Assembly: GCA_965198285.1 (NCBI GenBank)
Contig: OZ240251.1
Location: 992,001 to 1,056,000 of the forward strand
Source of the DNA: UBA11872 sp965198285
Lineage (GTDB): Bacteria > Chloroflexota > UBA11872
Length of the DNA: 64,000 bases
Direction of reading: 5' to 3'
Position 1 is the stretch's first letter; every line of letters begins with the position of its first letter. A program made the translations under genes and the position numbers. The notes beneath the pieces were generated by a model, which made no database searches, was not told the origin of the DNA, and saw nothing but the letters and a program-made list of their open reading frames with translations. Positions 42,701 through 50,788 of the stretch are shown in pieces.

Positions 42701-42779
42701 TTCAGGCCTGAATCGATGTGGTTCAGGCGTGAAGTGATTCATAACGAATGATTAGGCCATGGAAGTGTTCAGGCGTCAA
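42701..42779 (-). promoter_or_regulatory. Promoter with three copies of a TTCAGGCsTGAA-like operator
   Basis: On the minus strand TTGACG (42774-42779) and CCTAAT (42751-42756) are 17 nt apart. Three related palindromes sit around them: TTCAGGCCTGAA (42701-42712), TTCAGGCGTGAA (42722-42733) and TTCAGGCGTCAA (42768-42779). The last overlaps the -35 and the other two lie in the leader, 21 bp apart. This is the arrangement of a repressor-controlled promoter, probably responsive to the imported sugar. Confidence 0.6.
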
Positions 42780-42886
42780 GTAGGCGGGCCAGGACGCTGC
42801 GAATCAGAGGAGTACGGAACGGGTCCCGCCGCGTCTGTACGCTCCGGGTCGCCACCGCTGGCAAGACCAGCGTCGGCCCGCGAGCA

Positions 42887-43918
42887 CTACGGGAAGCGCA
42901 CGCCGATCTTGATCGCGCGGTCCGGGTCGGCCAACCCGTCGGCCAGGGCCTGCGCCGCATCGCGGAAGTCGACAACGGGCGTGACGATGCCTTCGGAACT
43001 GACCATCCCGCGCCGAAACAGGTCAATGGCCGCCCGGCGGGCGCGCTCTTCGTCCCAGAGGGGGTGCGAGCGGTCGGGGTTTCTCCACACGGCCTGGCTG
43101 CCAATGATCGTCGGCCGATTGAGGTGGAACTCTTCGTCGAGTTGCAGCGCCGATGCGTTCTTGGGGCCGTATGGCACGTGCACCACCGTTCCGCACTGGC
43201 GAATGGCGCGGATGGCCTGGTGCAGCGCGGCGGCGTTGCCGGAGGTTTCGATGGCCACGTCCACGCCTTTGTTGTCGGTTGCGTACTTGATCCGCAGCCC
43301 CGCGTCCTCGGCGCTTGGGTCAATGGCCAAGTCGGCCCCAAGAGCCAAGGACCGCGCCCGCCGGTCCTCAACCGGGTCGACTGCGATCATTGTGGTTGCG
43401 CCGCCGCACGCCGCGATTTGGACGGTCATCAGACCTATGGCTCCCAGGCCGAACACGGCCACCGCGTCGCCGATCCGTACGTTGCCGTCGCGAACCGCCA
43501 CGATTGCCACATGGGCTGGATCGGAACACACGGCGTCGGTTTCGGAGAGCCCGCCCAGCGGCCGCCAGGAGTCCGCAGGAAGCTGATGTTCCTCGCGGAT
43601 GGGTCCGTACCCAAAGACGCGGTCGCCCGGCGAGAAGTCGGAGACGTCTGATCCGACTTCGGTCACCACGCCGGCCACCATATTCCCTACCGGACGCTCC
43701 GTCAGCGGGAGCGGTTCGGCCCGCGGGAGGTACAGGCGCAATTCCTCGTCCCATCGCTTGCGGTGATGCGGGTTCCCGGTCAGCGAGTGCAGCTCGGTTC
43801 CGTGCTTCGGCGCCGCGAACTCAACTCGCATCCGCACGTCGCCTGCTTCCAGCTCCGGGAGAACGTATTCCCGATACCGAAACGACTGGCCGTCCGTGGA
43901 AACGACTTCGAGTGGCAT
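42887..43918 (-). CDS. Zinc-type medium-chain dehydrogenase (MDR superfamily)
   Basis: A 343-residue MDR protein. The N-terminal catalytic domain has GNMVAGVVTEVGSDVSDFSPGDRVFGYG. The Rossmann part has AVAVFGLGAIGLMTVQIAA and VDPVEDRRARSLALGAD for NAD(P). The four-cysteine structural zinc lobe of classical alcohol dehydrogenases is absent, and the GHE motif is not clear, so it belongs to a sugar/polyol-dehydrogenase-like branch. The stretch PKHGTELHSLTGNPHHRKRW is unusual. Its start ATG 43918 lies just downstream of the next dehydrogenase, suggesting one operon. Confidence 0.85.
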   Translation of the reverse strand: MPLEVVSTDGQSFRYREYVLPELEAGDVRMRVEFAAPKHGTELHSLTGNPHHRKRWDEELRLYLPRAEPLPLTERPVGNMVAGVVTEVGSDVSDFSPGDRVFGYGPIREEHQLPADSWRPLGGLSETDAVCSDPAHVAIVAVRDGNVRIGDAVAVFGLGAIGLMTVQIAACGGATTMIAVDPVEDRRARSLALGADLAIDPSAEDAGLRIKYATDNKGVDVAIETSGNAAALHQAIRAIRQCGTVVHVPYGPKNASALQLDEEFHLNRPTIIGSQAVWRNPDRSHPLWDEERARRAAIDLFRRGMVSSEGIVTPVVDFRDAAQALADGLADPDRAIKIGVRFP

Positions 43919-43933
43919 GAGGTCTCCTCCGGA

Positions 43934-45064
43934 TTAGTTCGCGATGTCCGCGCGGGCTGACTGTTGGCTGGCCTGGTCGAGCGGGTCTATCACGGCCTTG
44001 ATGACACCGTCGCTGGCGGCCGCATTGCGGATGAGGCGCAGGGCGTCGTCGGCGGCTGTGAGGGGAAAGCGGTGGGTGACCATGCGGTCCAGGGGATAGC
44101 GGCCTGAGGCTGCCAGGGCAATTGCGGCGCGGACGGCGGCATGGTCGTGGCTGTTGACGCCCTGGGCGCGGACTTCCTTGCGCAAGAGTTCGTTCCAGGG
44201 CAGTTGGACAGTTGCCGCGGCGGTGGATCCGGCCATGACGAAGGTTCCCAGGGGGCGCACCGCTTCGGCCGCAACCGGGGGCGACTTCTCGCTGCCCGTC
44301 ACGTCGATCACGACGTCCGCCAGGCGTCCGCCGGTTAGATCGGCAATGGCCTCGACAGCGTGCTGGTCGAAGCTCAGCGTGTGGGTCGCCCCGCATTCGC
44401 GGGCAAAGGCCAGACGCGCCCGGTCTGCGGCCAGGCCGACCACGATGATTCGCTCGGCGCCGGCCGCGTGGGCGGCAATCACGGCGGCCAGTCCCTGCGG
44501 GCCGGGGCCGAACACCGCCACGGTGTCGCCGATCCCGGCTCCGCCGACGCTGTGGACCCAGCGCACGCCGTTAGCCAGCACTGCTCCGATCACCACGCCG
44601 ATCTCCGGCGAGATGGCGTCGCCGATTCGGTGCACGCGCGCTCGGGGCGGCAGGTAGAGGTACTGCCCGTAGGCGCCCCAGAGATGCGGCGCGACGGCGG
44701 CTGAAATACGCCCGCCATAGCCCTGGCCGTCGGCGCACATTTGGTAGCTGCCGCGCAGACACAGGTCGCACAGCCCGCAGCCAAAGCTGGCTTCGACGAT
44801 CACGCGGTCGCCCGTGGTCACGCTCCAGCGCCGGGCCGCGCGCGGGCCGACTTGCTCAATGCGACCCACGATTTCGTGGCCCAGGATGGCCGGCAGGTTG
44901 CGGCTTACGGCGGAGTGTCCGCCCCAGTGGAGCACGTCGCTGCCGCACACGCCGGCCAGTTCTATCCGCAGCAGGCCGTCGTCATGGCCGATGGCTGGAC
45001 GCGCGAATTCGCGCACCTCGAACGCCTTCGGCGCCACCAGCACGGCGCTTACTGTTGTCGTCAC
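43934..45064 (-). CDS. Zinc-dependent alcohol dehydrogenase (threonine/sorbitol dehydrogenase type)
   Basis: A 376-residue enzyme starting at GTG 45064, which overlaps the stop of the upstream gene as GTGA. The frame is open much further upstream only by running antisense-frame through the neighbouring gene. The catalytic zinc site reads AGVCGSDVLHWGGHSA with ILGHEIVGRIEQVGP. The structural zinc lobe has four cysteines in FGCGLCDLCLRGSYQMC. The cofactor site is AVFGPGPQGLAAVIAA. It probably oxidises a sugar or polyol alcohol. With the MDR at 42887 and the barrel protein upstream it forms a catabolic operon. Confidence 0.92.
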   Translation of the reverse strand: MTTTVSAVLVAPKAFEVREFARPAIGHDDGLLRIELAGVCGSDVLHWGGHSAVSRNLPAILGHEIVGRIEQVGPRAARRWSVTTGDRVIVEASFGCGLCDLCLRGSYQMCADGQGYGGRISAAVAPHLWGAYGQYLYLPPRARVHRIGDAISPEIGVVIGAVLANGVRWVHSVGGAGIGDTVAVFGPGPQGLAAVIAAHAAGAERIIVVGLAADRARLAFARECGATHTLSFDQHAVEAIADLTGGRLADVVIDVTGSEKSPPVAAEAVRPLGTFVMAGSTAAATVQLPWNELLRKEVRAQGVNSHDHAAVRAAIALAASGRYPLDRMVTHRFPLTAADDALRLIRNAAASDGVIKAVIDPLDQASQQSARADIAN

Positions 45065-46083
45065 GGGCGGCTCGCCAGGCAGCCGATGATTGTGTCGACA
45101 TGGGCCACGAACTCGGCGGTCACTTCCAGCGTTCGACCCTCGGAGGCGTCGTCGTCGAAGACCCAGGACCCGTCGCTGGCCTGGGTGTCGGCGAACCAGT
45201 GGCCCAGCTTGGCGGCCCAGGCAGCGTATTGATCTTCGCCCGTTACCTGGAAGAGCAGGCCAGCGCCCCAACCGCTCTTGCAGACCTGCGGGAAGTCGAA
45301 TTGGCGTGGGGTGCTCTGGATGGAGAACTGCTGAAACTCCCGCGCCAGCGATACGAAGGCGGGATTCGGGTCGACCATGTGCAGCCGGCAGAGGAACGCC
45401 GCCGCCAGCCCGCCGACCGTCCAGCGCTGCGCCCGCGGTTCCTGCGACTCGACGACGTGCCAGAAAATGTCGCTGTCGTCGTACTCGGTGATGACGGCCT
45501 GCCTGCGGCGCGAGAACGAGTAATAGAGACGGTCGGGGAGTTCGGATTGGGCGGACCAGACGCGTTCCAGGAATCGGTACACGCGGCGCGCCTCGTCGTG
45601 GCGGCCGAGGGCGAGGCAGGCCAGGCCGCAGCCGCAGGTGTAGGGCAGGTCCATGACGTCGCCCAGGGTTCCGTCGGGTGCGCGGTCGTTGGGGAAACCG
45701 CCCGACGGTTCGTCCTGCATCGCGAGGATGAACGCCAGCCCGCGTGAACTGAGGTCGAACTGCCGCGCCATGTGGGCGCCGTAGACCAGCGTGGCGTTGC
45801 GGTAGGCGGAGGCGTCGTAGAGCCGGCGGTGGCCGCGGTCGAAGTCGCCGTCGGCCGTGAGCATGTGCTCGCGAATCCAGCCGCAGACGGCCGTTGCGGT
45901 CTGGGTGTGGCCCGCAACCGTGAAGGTCCAGGGCAGCCGGTAGAAGCGAAAGCCTTCGTCGGACGGGCCGACGCTTCCGTCGGGGCCGACTCGCCTCAGC
46001 AGCCATTCGGCGCCGCGGCGCTTGGTTTCGGTCAGCCGCTCGATGGCTGCTTGTCTAGCTAAGGGATTGCCGGCGTCAGTCAT
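45061..46083 (-). CDS. Predicted alpha/alpha-barrel protein (terpenoid-cyclase/glycan-lyase-like fold)
   Basis: A 340-residue protein from ATG 46083 (MTDAGNPLARQAAIERL). An earlier ATG at 46377 would add Arg/Ser-rich residues and run through a large palindrome, so it was rejected. Helical repeats with aromatic-rich turns such as AEWLLRRVGPDGSVG, LPYTCGCGLACLALGRHDEARR and CKSGWGAGLLFQVTGEDQ suggest an (alpha/alpha)6 barrel. This fold is found in prenyltransferase-like and glycan-processing enzymes. DGSVG and DGSWVFDD are QW-like repeats. No catalytic residue can be assigned. It leads an operon with two dehydrogenases. Confidence 0.7.
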   Translation of the reverse strand: MTDAGNPLARQAAIERLTETKRRGAEWLLRRVGPDGSVGPSDEGFRFYRLPWTFTVAGHTQTATAVCGWIREHMLTADGDFDRGHRRLYDASAYRNATLVYGAHMARQFDLSSRGLAFILAMQDEPSGGFPNDRAPDGTLGDVMDLPYTCGCGLACLALGRHDEARRVYRFLERVWSAQSELPDRLYYSFSRRRQAVITEYDDSDIFWHVVESQEPRAQRWTVGGLAAAFLCRLHMVDPNPAFVSLAREFQQFSIQSTPRQFDFPQVCKSGWGAGLLFQVTGEDQYAAWAAKLGHWFADTQASDGSWVFDDDASEGRTLEVTAEFVAHVDTIIGCLASRP

Positions 46084-46151
46084 TCCAAGTGCGCTCCGGG
46101 TACCGCCGCTCGCGGATTGCGTGGGTCGGCGGGCTTGGGGGTGAAGGGGGG

Positions 46152-46207
46152 AACGGTCGAGCGCCAGCCCGGCCCCCTTAAGGGGGCCGGGCTGGCGCTC
46201 GACCGTT
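46152..46207. repeat. Perfect 56-bp palindrome (element PAL-2)
   Basis: Two 28-nt arms, 46152-46179 and 46180-46207, are exact reverse complements meeting at TTAA, with no loop. On the plus strand it is followed by TTGGCGGATTTTTTCGGG, shared in its core with PAL-1 at 17506-17560. The U-rich tail is weak for a terminator. It lies in the 5' region of the barrel-protein gene, between promoter P3 and the start codon. Confidence 0.8.
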
Positions 46208-46315
46208 TTGGCGGATTTTTTCGGGCGAGATACTGAGTTTCCGAGGCGGGTGCGGGAGAGAGCCAGGGCGTGCAAGCGTGAGGCATCTGGAACCAAGGTG
46301 GATGGATGGCCCACT

Positions 46316-46344
46316 ATTGTACACGCCTCGTGTACCGTAGCCAA
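46316..46344 (-). promoter_or_regulatory. Putative promoter P3 with an inverted-repeat operator
   Basis: On the minus strand TTGGCT (46339-46344) and TACAAT (46316-46321) have a 17-nt spacer. The spacer and -10 contain GTACAC, 5 nt, GTGTAC, a perfect inverted repeat. It points at the barrel-protein gene; the transcript would pass through PAL-2. Remaining bases of 46084-46425 hold no gene. Confidence 0.55.
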
Positions 46345-46425
46345 GCTGCATACGCGGCGAGCCGAGGCGTTGGACATCGCGCAAAACGTCCAAACGGCCT
46401 GCCGGGGGCACGGGTGCGCGGAAGG

Positions 46426-47031
46426 TTAGTAGTCCTCGGCGACGGTGGTGCGGATGTAGCGGATGGAGTAGTGGACGTCGTCGGGGTAACCGTCCTCGGA
46501 CCAGGCGGGGATGGCGCCCATGGCGGCGACGCGCACGCGGTGGGAGGGAGGAGTCTCCAGCACGGCGCAGCTCATGCCAGCCACGGGTAGCGCGTGGTAG
46601 GAGCCGCCCTGTTGCAGCAGGTCAGCGCGCAGGTGCATGCCCCACAGGTTGTCCACTCGGAACCGCGCCGACACCGCACGTTCGTTTTCGCCGTCGTGAC
46701 GGAAGCTGTCGATCGTGTCGCACTCGACCAGGATGGATCCCGGCGGGGTGCAGGCGCTGCCGATGACCGCGACCTGCACCATCGGGTGGTCTTCCTCGAT
46801 CACGATCCAGTCGGACGAGGTCTGGGTAGTGGCTGTGGAGCCGTCCGTGGTCTTGATCGGAAAGAGCTCGATGCCGTGCCGTTCGCCGCCGACCCAGACA
46901 CGATCCACAACCACGTTGGGGTAGTTGAAGGGGAACTCGTACTCGTAGGTGGTGAGATTGAGCGCCTTGCGCTCGCGCGGCGGGTCGTTGGGGTAGCCGG
47001 TGATGCGCTTGTCCGCGGCCTCGGTAGCCAT
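46426..47031 (-). CDS. Conserved-looking hypothetical protein at the end of an ABC transporter operon
   Basis: A 201-residue protein from ATG 47031. It is beta-rich with many aromatic residues (TTYEYEFPFNYPNVVVDRVWVGGERHG, split here as TTYEYEFPFNY and VVVDRVWVGG). It has no signal peptide or membrane segment. No family is recognised. It is the last gene after two permeases, separated from them by 86 nt, so a link to the imported sugar is likely. Codon use resembles its neighbours. Confidence 0.7.
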   Translation of the reverse strand: MATEAADKRITGYPNDPPRERKALNLTTYEYEFPFNYPNVVVDRVWVGGERHGIELFPIKTTDGSTATTQTSSDWIVIEEDHPMVQVAVIGSACTPPGSILVECDTIDSFRHDGENERAVSARFRVDNLWGMHLRADLLQQGGSYHALPVAGMSCAVLETPPSHRVRVAAMGAIPAWSEDGYPDDVHYSIRYIRTTVAEDY

Positions 47032-47117
47032 CTGTCGCTCCTGTCTTCAGGCAGGCCGACGTCCAACGACGGACGCTCGATTGAGCCTGCCGGTTGCAAT
47101 GCGAAAGCCCATTGGTC

Positions 47118-48050
47118 TTATCGCCCGGCGATTCCGGTCAGCGCCACGCCGCGAATGAAGTAGCGCTGGGCCGAAAAGAAGATGACGAGGACGGGAATCA
47201 ACATCACGACCGACGCCGCCATCATCAGATTCCAGCGGGTGAGTCCGGCGCCGCCGCCGGCTTCGGTGTACAGGAAGAAGCGCAGGTACAGCGCAAGCGT
47301 GCGCCACTCCTCGCTATTCAGGAAAATCAGGGGATTGAGGAAGTCGTTCCAGTGATGGATGAAGGAAAAGATGGCCGAGGCGGCAAGGGCCGGCTTGGAT
47401 AGCGGGAGCATGATCCGCCAGTAAATACGGAAGTACGAGGCCCCGTCCACAAGCGCTGCCTCGTCCAGTTCGCGCGGTAACTGGAGCATGAACTGCCGAA
47501 TCAGGAAGACGAAGAACGCGCCACCAAACGCGCCGCCGCCGAACCACCAGGGGACGATCAGCGGCAACGGGGTATCGATCCAGCCGAGGGTCTTGAAGAG
47601 GACGAATGTGGGGACCAGGGTCACAATGCCTGGCAGCATCAGCGTTGAAAGAAGGATGACGAACAACACGCGCTTGCCGAAGAACTCAAGCCGAGCGAAG
47701 CCGAATGCGACCAGCGACGAACTGACCACCGTGCCGAGCGTGGCGAGGGCGGCAATCATCAAGGTATTCCCGAAATAGCGAGCCAGGTTTGAGGTCTCAA
47801 ATGCCGTGAGGTAGTTGCCAAAGACCACCGGGTTCGGAATCCATTGCGGCGGAAATAGGAACTCGCGTCCAAACGCTTTCAATGACGTCGAAACCATCCA
47901 CACCAACGGCAGCAGGGAAATTACGCCTACCAGCAGAAGCGCTGCGTAACCGAAGAGCGGTGCCAGGACGATCCGTACGTAGGCAAGGAGGGTGCGCTGC
48001 CTGGTGCTGCCTTTGCTGGTCTGGAAGGAGATCTGGCCGAGCCGCCGCAC
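47118..48050 (-). CDS. ABC transporter permease, carbohydrate type (MalG/UgpE-like)
   Basis: A 310-residue inner-membrane protein with six hydrophobic segments, starting with LFGYAALLLVGVISLLPLVW. The EAA loop that contacts the ATPase reads ELDEAALVDGASYFRIYWRI followed by MLPLSKPAL. The N-terminus KAFGREFLFPPQWIPNP and the segment FIHHWNDFLNPLIFLN are typical of the second permease of sugar importers. It follows the first permease by 4 nt. No ATPase subunit is in the window, so a shared one (MsiK-like) is probably encoded elsewhere. Confidence 0.93.
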   Translation of the reverse strand: MRRLGQISFQTSKGSTRQRTLLAYVRIVLAPLFGYAALLLVGVISLLPLVWMVSTSLKAFGREFLFPPQWIPNPVVFGNYLTAFETSNLARYFGNTLMIAALATLGTVVSSSLVAFGFARLEFFGKRVLFVILLSTLMLPGIVTLVPTFVLFKTLGWIDTPLPLIVPWWFGGGAFGGAFFVFLIRQFMLQLPRELDEAALVDGASYFRIYWRIMLPLSKPALAASAIFSFIHHWNDFLNPLIFLNSEEWRTLALYLRFFLYTEAGGGAGLTRWNLMMAASVVMLIPVLVIFFSAQRYFIRGVALTGIAGR

Positions 48051-48054
48051 GAGT

Positions 48055-48993
48055 CTAGGCCCCTTCGCCTTCGTAGTAGACCCAGCGGCGGCTGACGGCG
48101 AACTGGATCAGCGTGAAGACCAGGATCACGCCCAGGAGCACCCAGCCGAGGGTGGCGGCGTAGCCCATGCGGAAGTTCTCGAACGCGTGCCGGTACATCC
48201 AGAGGACGTAGAAGAGCGTGGCGTGTTTCGGACCGCCGTTGGTCGCGATATACGCGCTTGCGAAGACCTGGAACGAGCCGATGATTCCGAGGACGAGGTT
48301 AAAGAAGATCACGGGGCTGATCATGGGAACCGTGACATGCCAGAACCGACGGAGCTTGCCGGCACCGTCGATGGAGGCGGCTTCGACCAGCGTCTCCGGT
48401 ACGGCCTGAAGTCCAGCGAGAAAGATGACCATCTGGCCGCCGACGTGCCAGAGGCTCATGATGATGAAGGCTGGCTTGGCAAGGTCGGGATCGGTCAGCC
48501 AGCCCAGCTTGGGGATGCCGAACCAGCCGAGAATGGCGTTGAAAATGCCGAACTCGGGGTTGTACATGTAGACGAACAGCACGACGAAGGCCACGGTGGG
48601 CGTCACCGTAGGCAAGTAGAGAGCGGTTCTGAAGACATTGATACCGCGCAACTTCTGGTTGAGCAGGAGCGCCATGGTGAGCGCCAGCGCAAGCTGAATC
48701 GGTACGGCCAGGAGGGTGTAAAAGGCGGTGTTGCCCAGGGCGGTCAGGAACAGATGGTCCGATACCATGCGGCCAAAGTTGTCGAAACCAACGAATTCGG
48801 GCGGTCCCAGCAGGTCGTACTTGGCAAAACTCAGGAACAGGGAATAGATCATTGGGAACGCCGTAAAGAGGGCGAATCCCGCGATCCAGGGACTGATAAA
48901 GGCGTAGCCGATCAGGTGGCGGCGCCAGCGGATGGACCGCAGGCCGGTCTTGGCGGGCGGGGCGCGGCGCAGCTGAGCCGTGCGGCTAGCCAC
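48055..48993 (-). CDS. ABC transporter permease, carbohydrate type (MalF/UgpA-like)
   Basis: A 312-residue membrane protein with six hydrophobic segments. It opens GYAFISPWIAGFALFTAFPM and has the first-permease signature FVGFDNFGRMVSDHLFLTAL. The EAA loop reads ETLVEAASIDGAGKLRRFWH followed by VTVPMISPV. It lies between the binding-protein gene and the second permease. A GC hairpin (49022-49047) precedes it, probably lowering permease expression relative to the binding protein. The substrate is likely a mono- or oligosaccharide. Confidence 0.93.
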   Translation of the reverse strand: MASRTAQLRRAPPAKTGLRSIRWRRHLIGYAFISPWIAGFALFTAFPMIYSLFLSFAKYDLLGPPEFVGFDNFGRMVSDHLFLTALGNTAFYTLLAVPIQLALALTMALLLNQKLRGINVFRTALYLPTVTPTVAFVVLFVYMYNPEFGIFNAILGWFGIPKLGWLTDPDLAKPAFIIMSLWHVGGQMVIFLAGLQAVPETLVEAASIDGAGKLRRFWHVTVPMISPVIFFNLVLGIIGSFQVFASAYIATNGGPKHATLFYVLWMYRHAFENFRMGYAATLGWVLLGVILVFTLIQFAVSRRWVYYEGEGA

Positions 48994-49021
48994 GCGGCCA
49001 GGCGCACGTGTGAGTGAAACT

Positions 49022-49047
49022 CCGGCGCCCGCACTCGCGGGCGCCGG
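49022..49047 (-). other. Perfect 11-bp hairpin between binding protein and permease genes
   Basis: CCGGCGCCCGC, loop ACTC, GCGGGCGCCGG. No U-tract follows in the direction of transcription. The position, just after the substrate-binding gene and before the permeases, is typical of mRNA-stabilising intercistronic hairpins in sugar importer operons. Confidence 0.7.
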
Positions 49048-49089
49048 GCTTCACAGCCAAGCTCAGTCCTACCGGCTGCACGAGCAGCC

Positions 49090-50565
49090 TTAGATCGGCT
49101 CGTTGAGTAGCTCGTCGATTCCGGGCTTGATCCGGTCCATAGCCTCCTGGACCGTCTCTTCGCCGAGAATCACGCCATCCACGGCCGGCAGCACGTAGTC
49201 CGCGTTGATTTCGTCGTAGCGGACGGGGTGGAAGAAAACCCGGTCGTAGCGCTCGACGGCGGCGCGATGGACTTCCGGGTCCTCCCACGAGGCCAGTGAG
49301 TTCAGCCAGACGTCCAGGCTCTCGTGGGACTTTCGCGTTGGCGCCGTGAATCCGACCTTGTACATCTCGATGATGCCTTCGGTCGTCATGTACTTGAGCA
49401 GGTCCCAGGCCTCTTCGGGGTTGTTGCTGCCCCCATGGATGGCATAGGCGTTGGTGGCGTCGCGGTTGGTGTTGGTGCCGTTGGGCATCTTGTAGGGCGG
49501 CACGATGCCCGCGTTGATGTCGTCCGGAACCTTGGTGGTGGTCCACTTGGCGCCCCAGTAGGTCCGCAGGTTGCCGCTGAGGAACATGCCCTCGGCGCCG
49601 CCCGGGAACGACCGCGAGAAGTCGCGCGAGGGTACCAGCTCATCGGTGATCAGACGGGTGATGTACTCGAAGGCTTCGACCGAGCCCTGCTCGTTGAGCA
49701 GCGTGGCAGTGGCGTTCTCGTTCCAGACGTTGCCGTCAAAGCCCCAGACCCATAGGTAGTAGAGCTTGAGGGCCGCCGGGATTTCACGGCCGCCCCAAGT
49801 CTGGTTTTCGCCCTCGCCACCGAGGCCACGCTCCAGGATGTCGGTGTGGACGTCGATCGTCCACTTGCCTTCCTTGTCCATCTCCCAGAGGTCGCCGATG
49901 CCGAGCTCTTCGAGCGAGTCTTTGTTGTAGATCAGCAGGATCGGCGCGTGCTGCATGGGGATGGCGTAGAAGTTGCCGTCGAGGTACTGGTGCTGGAGCA
50001 GCAGGCCTTCGTAGAAGTCGCTGAGCGGAAACTCGGGGTCGTTGTTCCAGAAGGCGTTCAGCGGTCGAACGGCGCCGCGGGCGGCAAGCACCGAGTTCGT
50101 CTGCGGATGGACGTAGACGATGTCCATGCTCTCGCCGCCGGCCAGGGCGGTGAGGTACTTGGTGACGGCGTCGGGGTGAGGCACCCCGTTGGCCTTAAGC
50201 GTGACGTTGGGGTTTCGGGCCTTGTAGTCAGACGATATTTTGTCCCAGGCGGGTTTCGTGTATTCGATCTGGTTATACCAGGCAACCAGCGTCACCGGCG
50301 GCCGCTGCGGCGCGGCCTGGACCTCGACGGTCACGATTTTTTCGACTTCGACCGGTACTTCCCTGGTGACAATCTTCTCTACGATCTTCGTGACCGCTAC
50401 TTCTTTAGTTACGATCTTCTCGACTTCTTGGGTGACGATGCGCTCGACCTCGACGATCTGCGTTTCGCCACAGGCCGCCAGGGCCATGGCGGCCCCCGCG
50501 CCAAGCGCGCCGGAACCTGCCAACTTCAGCAACGAGCGTCTACTTACCTGCCTCTGTCGATCCAT
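49090..50565 (-). CDS. ABC transporter substrate-binding lipoprotein, paralogue 3
   Basis: A 491-residue exported lipoprotein, ATG 50565 (MDRQRQVSRRSLLKLAGSG), preceded by GGGAGGAAG; another ATG lies six codons earlier. It has a clear Tat-type SRRSLLKLAG motif and the lipobox LAAC. The linker (about residues 36-80) again has V/E/K/T units (EVERIVTQEVEKIVTKEV). The domain beyond, VTLVAWYNQIEYTKPAWDKI, is of the sugar-binding family 1 type. It is the first gene of the importer operon with two permeases and the hypothetical protein. The sugar is unknown. Confidence 0.93.
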   Translation of the reverse strand: MDRQRQVSRRSLLKLAGSGALGAGAAMALAACGETQIVEVERIVTQEVEKIVTKEVAVTKIVEKIVTREVPVEVEKIVTVEVQAAPQRPPVTLVAWYNQIEYTKPAWDKISSDYKARNPNVTLKANGVPHPDAVTKYLTALAGGESMDIVYVHPQTNSVLAARGAVRPLNAFWNNDPEFPLSDFYEGLLLQHQYLDGNFYAIPMQHAPILLIYNKDSLEELGIGDLWEMDKEGKWTIDVHTDILERGLGGEGENQTWGGREIPAALKLYYLWVWGFDGNVWNENATATLLNEQGSVEAFEYITRLITDELVPSRDFSRSFPGGAEGMFLSGNLRTYWGAKWTTTKVPDDINAGIVPPYKMPNGTNTNRDATNAYAIHGGSNNPEEAWDLLKYMTTEGIIEMYKVGFTAPTRKSHESLDVWLNSLASWEDPEVHRAAVERYDRVFFHPVRYDEINADYVLPAVDGVILGEETVQEAMDRIKPGIDELLNEPI

Positions 50566-50788
50566 TGCTTCCTCCCTGCGCAACCGGGCCGCACGAGATC
50601 AAGTGCTTCGAGGATAAACAATCCCTAGACGAAGCCTGCGGCGGAGGAGTTGTCTAGCACTCAAGAATACTGGGTGTCAAACGGTGTTGGCCCACCGGAT
50701 GAAACCCTACGGAATCGCGCCGGTTGCGCGGGCGACACTAGGATGCGAGTCAAGCTCAGGGTCGGCTGTCGTGCTGAAAGGCCTGACC

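Noticed and set aside
43934..46006. 690-residue continuous frame on the minus strand
   Set aside because: Only its last 376 residues are a real dehydrogenase; the front part is an alternate frame of the barrel-protein gene.
46152..46207. 56-bp palindrome as an intrinsic terminator
   Set aside because: The following T-run is interrupted (TTTTGGCGGATTTTTT), the nearest plus-strand gene end is far away, and on the minus strand no T-run follows.
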